Assembly (NCBI GenBank): GCA_017453305.1
Contig: JAFTKJ010000002.1
Location: 1-36,338 of the forward strand
DNA: 36,338 nucleotides
Reading direction: 5' to 3'
From: Clostridia bacterium
Lineage (GTDB): Bacteria > Bacillota > Clostridia > Oscillospirales > CAG-272
The translations under genes and the position numbers were made by a program. The notes beneath the pieces are model-generated. The model searched no databases. It was given only the letters and a program-made list of their open reading frames with translations, and was not told the DNA's origin. How positions within the stretch are numbered: position 1 is the stretch's first letter; every line of letters begins with the position of its first letter. This document shows, piece by piece, positions 32,328 to 36,338 of this stretch.

Positions 32328-32492
32328 ACAAATTTTCACTTTTCGAAACAAAGGTGCTTGAAAAAATCAAAAATAAGTGCTATCATATAAAAAAGACCGA
32401 TTACAAGCAGGAGGCGCAAATCATGTCGAACAGCATACCGATTTTAACGCAAGTTGAATTTTTTTCGTGCATCCTATCAACCAAGCAGAGCA
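32328..32492 (+). repeat. Duplicated AraC promoter and 5' end, left copy
   Basis: Left copy of the AraC upstream and start region at 34467-34630. The first 38 bases (32328-32365) are identical to 34467-34504. The middle (leader, start, codons 2-12) is diverged but alignable. The last block (32456-32492) is identical to 34595-34630 except for one extra T. The promoter -35 TTGAAA (32358-32363), 17 bp, -10 TATCAT (32381-32386) is retained. Confidence 0.85.
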
Positions 32493-32497
32493 GATGA
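32423..32497 (+). pseudogene. Frameshifted 5' fragment of an AraC-family gene
   Basis: ATG 32423 begins MSNSIPILTQVEFF, matching MPSEIPILIQVEFF of the intact AraC gene at 34562. A T7 run where the intact gene has T6 shifts the frame and brings a stop at 32495-32497. The shifted frame continues the AraC-like peptide FRASYQPSRA and then joins unrelated cassette sequence. A relic of the duplication, or possibly a short leader peptide. Confidence 0.7.
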
Positions 32498-32924
32498 TGA
32501 GTACCCATATTCTTTCGAATACGAAGATGATGTTCTTGTGAGCTGGAACGGTCATCGGCACTTCGGTTATAGACTCTTTTATTACTCATATACCATAGAT
32601 AATCCATTATTCATATATGACCGCCATGAGGTGTATTTTCGTGAGGATTATAATTATTTAGAGGATGTATTTGAGATTGCAAACACATTGGATGAGATCG
32701 TGTGGCAAGATATGTTTGGTCCCGAACAACCCAAAATTAATTTTGTGAATCCGACTAAAATCATCGTATCTTCAAAATTGCACCCTCGAATTAAAACATA
32801 CCTTGTGTTGGAATGTGTTGACAACCAGTGGTATATGTCGTTACCACATTACCCCTACTCAGTTTATACGCCATCAGATGAATTTCTGAAAATATTATTT
32901 GATAATAGGATTATTTATCCTTAA
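32454..32924 (+). CDS. Hybrid cassette ORF lacking its own start
   Basis: A 156-residue frame. The first 13 residues (TTG start, NFFRASYQPSRA) come from the AraC 5' end. From about residue 14 it is an unrelated AT-rich, aromatic-rich soluble protein (tyrosine and phenylalanine throughout; LVLECVDNQWYMSLP near residue 120). No ATG or GTG with a ribosome site lies in the unrelated part, so the original 5' end seems to have been lost or replaced when the array was joined to the AraC copy. Whether it is translated from TTG 32454, or by slippage on the T run, cannot be told. Family not recognised. Confidence 0.5.
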   Translation: MNFFRASYQPSRADDEYPYSFEYEDDVLVSWNGHRHFGYRLFYYSYTIDNPLFIYDRHEVYFREDYNYLEDVFEIANTLDEIVWQDMFGPEQPKINFVNPTKIIVSSKLHPRIKTYLVLECVDNQWYMSLPHYPYSVYTPSDEFLKILFDNRIIYP

Positions 32925-32931
32925 ACTTATG

Positions 32932-33001
32932 TTCAGCCGCACTTTCGGGTGCGGCTGTTTTCATCTAAGTACTTGCAAATTCCACCAAAGTATGCTATAC
33001 T
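32932..33001 (+). repeat. Second-array spacer U1 (terminator + promoter)
   Basis: Hairpin AGCCGCAC-TTTCGG-GTGCGGCT at 32935-32956 with tail GTTTTC, then AAGTACTTGCAAATTC and a promoter: -35 TTGCAA (32973-32978), 17-bp spacing, extended -10 TGCTATACT (-10 at 32996-33001). Unrelated in sequence to R1-R6 but the same design. Confidence 0.88.
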
Positions 33002-33076
33002 TATTATGATTTGTCTGCACTTATTGGTGCTTTGGGAACCGGTGCAGCATTAGGAGCACCTGCGTATAATACGTAA
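33002..33076 (+). pseudogene. Possible C-terminal gene remnant after U1
   Basis: A frame without a start codon or ribosome site that reads DLSALIGALGTGAALGAPAYNT and stops at TAA 33074-33076. It fills the space between the U1 promoter and the next gene. It looks like the tail of a deleted cassette gene, or is chance. Confidence 0.3.
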
Positions 33077-33091
33077 CGAAAGGATTAACTT

Positions 33092-33622
33092 ATGCTATCT
33101 AAAAAAATTTCACCGCTATTATTAGGATTGATTGTTGCGTTTTTACTCATCGAAGGATTTATAGTATGTATGCTGGATATTTCTTCTCCCGAGGAATACT
33201 TTATTTTTCAAACTATTGATGAATGCGAACAATTAATCCCAGCCGATCAGACCGATTTGATGATTGAACGATACGCTTCCCCTGAAAAAGATAAACATCT
33301 TAAGGATTTATCGTTTGAATCATTTTTTGGAATGAAATTTCATTCGAATGAATTGGAATATGAGATTTTTGCTTACGAATTTGCAGACTCAGATTCTGCG
33401 TTAAAATATTACATTAGTGTAACGGGGAAAAACCTTTATGAAAAAGATCTTCCGTTGAGTGAAGATGCGGAAAATAAGCTTTGGAGTTCTTCTGCAGGAA
33501 TGTTCTCATATAGACAGATTGTTGTGTATCAAAATAAAGCATATGTGATAGATGCGCCTACACAATATAGAACAGCTATAGATAAAGTGTTGGCTACTGT
33601 ATTTTCTTTCCAATTATCATGA
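33092..33622 (+). CDS. Single-pass membrane-anchored cassette protein
   Basis: A 176-residue protein with an N-terminal signal-anchor (KKISPLLLGLIVAFLLIEGFIVCML, residues about 4-28) and an outer domain of about 145 acidic, aromatic residues. No family recognised. ATG 33092 follows GAAAGGATTAACTT. Likely transcribed from the U1 promoter. Membrane-anchored small proteins like this often serve as immunity or accessory proteins, but no motif proves it here. Confidence 0.65.
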   Translation: MLSKKISPLLLGLIVAFLLIEGFIVCMLDISSPEEYFIFQTIDECEQLIPADQTDLMIERYASPEKDKHLKDLSFESFFGMKFHSNELEYEIFAYEFADSDSALKYYISVTGKNLYEKDLPLSEDAENKLWSSSAGMFSYRQIVVYQNKAYVIDAPTQYRTAIDKVLATVFSFQLS

Positions 33623-33643
33623 GTCACACTTATCGTTGATTTT

Positions 33644-33715
33644 TTCAGCCGCACTTTCGGGTGCGGCTGTTTTTCATGTTAAGTACTTGCAAATTCGACC
33701 AAAATGTGTTATACT
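33644..33715 (+). repeat. Second-array spacer U2 (terminator + promoter)
   Basis: The same hairpin (33647-33668) with tail GTTTTTC, the shared AAGTACTTGCAAATTC block, -35 TTGCAA (33687-33692), 17-bp spacing, -10 TATACT (33710-33715). Differs from U1 at a few positions only. Confidence 0.88.
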
Positions 33716-33726
33716 TATGTAAAAGG

Positions 33727-33853
33727 CGATGGGTATTTATATGACAAAACTTCAATAAATCTTCCCGAGGTTATATTAAGCATGCTTGCCATATCATATG
33801 TTCCGCAATTGATCCCGGCTATTCCTGCTTATATTAAAGCGTTTGCTCGTTAA
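33727..33853 (+). pseudogene. Possible C-terminal gene remnant after U2
   Basis: A start-less frame of about 42 codons (GDGYLYDKTSINLPEV, then ILSMLAISYVPQLIPAIPAY) ending at TAA 33851-33853. It starts about 12 bases after the U2 -10. The composition is protein-like (amphipathic then hydrophobic), suggesting the tail of a deleted cassette gene. The whole 259-base gap before the next gene holds only U2 and this fragment. Confidence 0.4.
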
Positions 33854-33881
33854 AAATATTTAAACATGGGGGGTGAACAAG

Positions 33882-34427
33882 TTGACAGTTCGTTGGGATG
33901 TAATAGTTCCAATTCTGGGAGTGATTTTAATGTGCATTTTTTTTAGGTACATTTATATTTCTTTTCAGTATTCAAAATTGGTGAAAGAATACAATAGTGG
34001 AAAATATGAAAATGTAATTAAAAAAGCAGAAAAAATGAGGGAACAATGCCTTGTAGCTTCTGCTTTAGCACGCACATCTCAAATAATAACAAAAATTGAT
34101 AGTTTGAATTTAATGATTGCTGTTTCTTATCTCTCAAAAGAGAATCATGATAAATTTTTAGAAAACATACAAGCAATTAAAAAGATGGAAAAAGAAAAGC
34201 AATTTTGGCTTGTATTACATAATCTTTTAACGGATAATATAAATCAGGCACAAATTCATCATGCACTTTATCTAAACTTAAGTAAGAAAGATGATTGGGG
34301 TAATGCTTACTTAAAGGGTATGTTTTTATTTAAACAGGGGCAAACAATAGAAGCTTTTCAATTTTTTGAAATTGTTCAACCAAAAGTTCTTCATCCACTA
34401 TTAAAAAAATACCTATCAAATATGTAG
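33882..34427 (+). CDS. Membrane-anchored helical-repeat-like cassette protein
   Basis: A 181-residue protein. One N-terminal membrane segment (VIVPILGVILMCIFFRYIYI, residues about 6-25) is followed by a cytoplasmic or outer domain of paired helices that resembles tetratricopeptide-like repeats (YNSGKYENVIKKAEKM; KGMFLFKQGQTIEAFQFF). No family is assigned. I choose TTG 33882 because GGGGTGA lies five bases upstream; the in-frame GTG at 33873 has no site in front. Transcribed from U2. Ends at spacer U3. Confidence 0.65.
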   Translation: MTVRWDVIVPILGVILMCIFFRYIYISFQYSKLVKEYNSGKYENVIKKAEKMREQCLVASALARTSQIITKIDSLNLMIAVSYLSKENHDKFLENIQAIKKMEKEKQFWLVLHNLLTDNINQAQIHHALYLNLSKKDDWGNAYLKGMFLFKQGQTIEAFQFFEIVQPKVLHPLLKKYLSNM

Positions 34428-34435
34428 TTGTTTTC

Positions 34436-34465
34436 AGCCGCACTTTCGGGTGCGGCTATTTTTTC
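34436..34465 (+). terminator. Second-array spacer U3, terminator half only
   Basis: The same hairpin as in U1 and U2 (34436-34457) with tail ATTTTTTC. The usual promoter half is absent; the sequence joins straight into the AraC upstream region at 34467. This is the same modular break seen in R4 of the first array. Confidence 0.88.
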
Positions 34466-34466
34466 T

Positions 34467-34630
34467 ACAAATTTTCACTTTTCGAAACAAAGGTGCTTGA
34501 AAAACCGAGAAAAATGTGCTATGATATAACAAAGACCGAATGCAACTGAGAGGAACACGTAATGCCAAGCGAGATACCGATTTTGATACAGGTGGAATTT
34601 TTTCGTGCATCCTATCAACCAAGCAGAGCA
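34467..34630 (+). repeat. AraC promoter and 5' end, right (intact) copy
   Basis: Right copy of the duplicated segment described at 32328-32492. It carries promoter -35 TTGAAA (34497-34502), 17-bp spacing, extended -10 TGCTATGAT (-10 at 34520-34525), and the start of the intact AraC gene. Confidence 0.85.
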
Positions 34631-35314
34631 AAAGTTCCGCCGCGCAATTTTTCTTCCCTGACCTATCGCAAAAGCGGAGAAGTTTCAATTTTCACAACAA
34701 ATACCACCATTGTGTCCAAGCCACACACCATCACCTTTTTGCCGGCAGGCTGCGCTTACGAAACGCAGATCACACAGCCGGGAGAGATGCTGATCCTGCA
34801 TTACCGTAACACCGAGGATTCAAAAAACTTTGGAACCGTTCCCATGACGGTCATGCCGCAGCAGACCGACGCCTTGCTTCATCTGTTTGAGCGTGGGATC
34901 CGTCACTACCAGGGGGAAAGCACCTATGCCTGCATGGCGGATGCGTATCGGCTGTTGTCCGAGGCGGAGCCTCTCTTCTTCCCCACGACCCCCAAGCCCT
35001 ACCGACGCATGGCGGAATGCAAACAATATCTTGACGAGCACGTTTGCGACGTTGACCTGCGCATCTGTGATCTCGCTGCCCGATTTGGCACGAGTGAGGT
35101 CTACTTCCGTAAGGAATTCAAAAAATTCTATCGTCTCTCCCCTATCGAATACGTCAAAAAGCAACGCATGGAGCTTGCCTGCCAGCTTTTGCGCACCAAG
35201 CTGTACTCTGTTACCGAGGTGGCAATGCGCGTCGGCTTTGATAGCGTCAGCTATTTTTCCTCGGAATTCCATCGTAGTATTGGAGCCTCGCCGAGAGAGT
35301 ACCGCGATCTTTGA
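34562..35314 (+). CDS. AraC-family transcriptional regulator
   Basis: A 250-residue regulator. Residues about 20-140 form a cupin-like effector domain (PHTITFLPAGCAYETQI, typical of sugar-responsive AraC proteins). Residues about 150-250 are the double helix-turn-helix DNA-binding domain (RICDLAARFGTSEVYFRKEFKK and VTEVAMRVGFDSVSYFSSEFHR, ending GASPREYR). GC-richer than the cassettes before it, so it is native chromosome. ATG 34562 follows GAGAGGAACACG. It probably controls a glycan-use operon, possibly its own promoter. Its first 23 codons and promoter are duplicated on the other side of the second array. Confidence 0.93.
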   Translation: MPSEIPILIQVEFFRASYQPSRAKVPPRNFSSLTYRKSGEVSIFTTNTTIVSKPHTITFLPAGCAYETQITQPGEMLILHYRNTEDSKNFGTVPMTVMPQQTDALLHLFERGIRHYQGESTYACMADAYRLLSEAEPLFFPTTPKPYRRMAECKQYLDEHVCDVDLRICDLAARFGTSEVYFRKEFKKFYRLSPIEYVKKQRMELACQLLRTKLYSVTEVAMRVGFDSVSYFSSEFHRSIGASPREYRDL

Positions 35315-35335
35315 TCCGCCTGCAAACAAAAAAAG

Positions 35336-35372
35336 AGGATGCTCCACCGAAAAGCAGAGCATCCTTTTTTTG
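35336..35372. terminator. Convergent bidirectional terminator
   Basis: Stem AGGATGCTC with GAGCATCCT (35336-35344, 35357-35365), A run on the left and T7 on the right, between the AraC gene and the minus-strand DUF308 gene. Confidence 0.85.
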
Positions 35373-35373
35373 A

Positions 35374-35835
35374 TTACTTCTTCACTGCGTTGAGCAGACC
35401 GAGAATACCGTCAACCATCAGCAATATGCCAACAATCAAAATCATAATGTCAAGTCCGTTACCAAACGCCAGCATGACGCCAACGATAATGGTCAACACG
35501 GGGAACAAAACGTCCAGCAGGGTCGTCTTGTGCTTTTTCAGAGCATCCAGCAAAGCAAGCACACCCTTGATCGCAATCAGGATACCGAGCACCAGCAGAA
35601 CGATCTGCGCCGCCAACCAACCAAGCACCAGAATTGCAATACCGATGATCAGACTGACAGCACCGCCGACCATGTTCTTTTTGACGATATCAAGAACGCC
35701 TGCGACCACAAATACCACACCGGCAATGGTCATAGCCCAACCGAGCGTTTGCGTGCGGAAAATAACCAACAAAAGACCGATTACCAAATACAGCACAGCG
35801 GAAAACAATTCCGCATTCGTTTTTTTCGTAGCCAT
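35374..35835 (-). CDS. DUF308/HdeD-like membrane protein
   Basis: A 153-residue integral membrane protein with about six short hydrophobic segments arranged as internal repeats, each with a G-x-x-x-x-x-G-x-x-x-L/D pattern (VIGLLLVIF, VVFVVAGVLDI, LIIGIAILVLGW, LGILIAIKGVLALLDA, IIVGVMLAFG, ILLMVDGILGLLNA). This is the DUF308/HdeD layout; HdeD is linked to acid tolerance in E. coli, while the Gram-positive forms are uncharacterised. ATG 35835 follows AAAGGAGTAGAAAG. Monocistronic from the promoter at 35867-35895. Confidence 0.87.
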   Translation of the reverse strand: MATKKTNAELFSAVLYLVIGLLLVIFRTQTLGWAMTIAGVVFVVAGVLDIVKKNMVGGAVSLIIGIAILVLGWLAAQIVLLVLGILIAIKGVLALLDALKKHKTTLLDVLFPVLTIIVGVMLAFGNGLDIMILIVGILLMVDGILGLLNAVKK

Positions 35836-35866
35836 CTTTCTACTCCTTTCGTTTGATTTCGACATC

Positions 35867-35895
35867 ATTATACCACTCGTCGACACCAATTTCAA
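35867..35895 (-). promoter_or_regulatory. Promoter of the DUF308 gene
   Basis: Minus strand: -35 TTGAAA (35890-35895), 17-bp spacing, extended -10 TGGTATAAT (-10 at 35867-35872). Confidence 0.83.
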
Positions 35896-36000
35896 TACTT
35901 TTTTCAAAAAAGCACAAAAATCGGAAAATCCAAAGCGACCATACATTAACCGCACAACTTCCAAGGCATAAAAAAACAGCATCGAAAAATCCCAAACCCC

Positions 36001-36029
36001 TTGACAACGCAAAACAATTGTGGTACAAT
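36001..36029 (+). promoter_or_regulatory. Strong promoter of a candidate small RNA
   Basis: -35 TTGACA (36001-36006), 17-bp spacing, extended -10 TGGTACAAT (-10 at 36024-36029). No protein gene follows in the remaining window. The 105 bases between this and the divergent DUF308 promoter show nothing recognisable. Confidence 0.82.
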
Positions 36030-36035
36030 AAAACA

Positions 36036-36110
36036 GTCTTGAAATTTCAGCCAGCCGCGCGATGATGCAAGACGGCGACCTCCGAAAGAGGTTCAAAACA
36101 CGCCGTTTTT
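36036..36110 (+). ncRNA. Candidate 75-nt structured RNA
   Basis: Begins at the expected start site of the promoter at 36001-36029. Domain 1: GTCTTG (36036-36041) pairs with CAAGAC (36068-36073). Domain 2: an outer stem ACGGCG/CGCCGT (36072-36077 with 36101-36106) encloses ACCTC-CGAAA-GAGGT (36078-36092), and the outer stem runs into TTTTT (36106-36110), a Rho-independent terminator. The last two pairs of domain 1 overlap domain 2, so the two helices compete slightly. No known RNA family is recognised. It could also be a transcribed leader ahead of the tRNA 81 bases on. Confidence 0.5.
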
Positions 36111-36190
36111 CAGACGGTAAAATATCTGCCTCAAATGATCTCTATCGAGAATTCTAAAGGCAAGAAAAAACACAATTAAATAGCAAACAC

Positions 36191-36235
36191 GGAGGGTTAT
36201 CGAAGCGGTCATAACGAGGCGGTCTTGAAAACTTC
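36191..36235 (+). tRNA. tRNA-Ser(UGA), 5' part only
   Basis: The sequence starts GGAGGGTTATCGAAGCGG, a typical clostridial tRNA-Ser acceptor and D-arm. It goes on to the anticodon loop CTTGAAA (36224-36230; anticodon TGA at 36226-36228) with 5' stem GCGGT (36219-36223). The expected 3' stem ACCGC is replaced by ACTTC, and no variable arm, T-arm or matching acceptor end (ACCCTCC) occurs in the 103 bases left. The gene is cut at or just after the anticodon loop, a classic crossover position for integrases using tRNA-Ser genes. Confidence 0.72.
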
Positions 36236-36259
36236 CTTCGTCTGTTTATGTAATCCCTT

Positions 36260-36286
36260 AAAAACCCTTGATTTTATTGGGTTTTT
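36260..36286. terminator. Bidirectional terminator at the tRNA junction
   Basis: AAAAACCC (36260-36267) pairs with GGGTTTTT (36279-36286). It could end a minus-strand gene lying to the right, such as an integrase, or transcription through the tRNA remnant. Confidence 0.7.
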
Positions 36287-36303
36287 CGCATCTTTTGATG
36301 CAC

Positions 36304-36338
36304 TTTGCGAGAAGCCTTTCTCGCAGTTTTCTCGCAAA
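36304..36338. repeat. TTCTCGCA motifs in inverted and direct orientation
   Basis: TTTGCGAGAA (36304-36313) is the exact complement of TTCTCGCAAA (36329-36338), and a further TTCTCGCA lies between them (36318-36325). This is a cluster of three short sites close to the broken tRNA, as expected of recombinase arm-type binding sites, or simply a hairpin. The window ends here. Confidence 0.5.

Noticed and set aside
33873-33881. GTG start for the gene at 33882
   Set aside because: No ribosome site upstream of the GTG; the GGGGTGA sequence overlapping it is ideally placed for TTG 33882.
36191-36338. Coding end of a minus-strand integrase over the last bases of the window
   Set aside because: Two minus-strand frames are open here, but the stretch is too short to recognise any integrase motif, so no gene is called.

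Overview
The window looks like chromosomal DNA of an uncultured gut-type Clostridia (Bacillota). The reasons are strong Shine-Dalgarno sites, sigma-A promoters almost all with 17-bp spacing and often an extended -10 (TGnTATAAT), many polysaccharide-utilisation style genes, paired 4Fe-4S proteins of the epoxyqueuosine-reductase type, and BlaI/M56, XRE and AraC regulators. This placement is an inference; no rRNA is present.

Layout. (1) 1-7990 is an AT-rich, all-plus-strand array of unrelated genes (RDD membrane protein, cysteine-pair immunity-like protein, DMP19-type protein, unknown protein, BlaI-BlaR1-membrane operon, small membrane protein, Imm26-like protein). The genes are separated by six near-identical units of about 145 bp. 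Each complete unit carries a terminator, a 10-bp palindrome and a promoter, so each cassette is an independent transcription unit. It resembles a polyimmunity or acquired-interbacterial-defence array, but no recombinase is in the window and the array runs off the left edge. (2) 8.2-32.2 kb is GC-richer, ordinary chromosome: UroD-like, DUF1963, a minus-strand flavin reductase-cysS-gtrA-lipoprotein run, a remarkable MFS transporter-GH2 glycosidase fusion, ceramidase-like and SGNH hydrolases, MATE, VOC, a YmdB-like phosphodiesterase, amidohydrolase, two glycosidase-like proteins, an XRE-GlcNAc-kinase fusion with murQ, and two QueG-like proteins in an operon. (3) 32.3-34.5 kb is a second AT-rich cassette array with its own, different terminator-promoter module. 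It sits directly before an AraC-family gene, and that gene's promoter and 5' end are duplicated at the far side of the array. (4) 35.3-36.3 kb holds a DUF308 membrane protein, a candidate 75-nt structured RNA, and the 5' part of a tRNA-Ser(UGA) that breaks off just after the anticodon loop, beside a terminator and inverted repeats. This probably marks the junction of an integrated element lying to the right.

How the genes fit together. The central genes suggest uptake and cleavage of glycosides (MFS-GH2, the GH-like protein, DUF4838) and amino-sugar salvage (GlcNAc/MurNAc kinase with an HTH, then MurQ). The two flanking arrays look like accessory cassettes for defence or immunity, kept expressible by a repeated terminator/promoter spacer. 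The most novel points are the two independent arrays built on the same principle, the AraC 5'-end duplication, and the transporter-glycosidase fusion.
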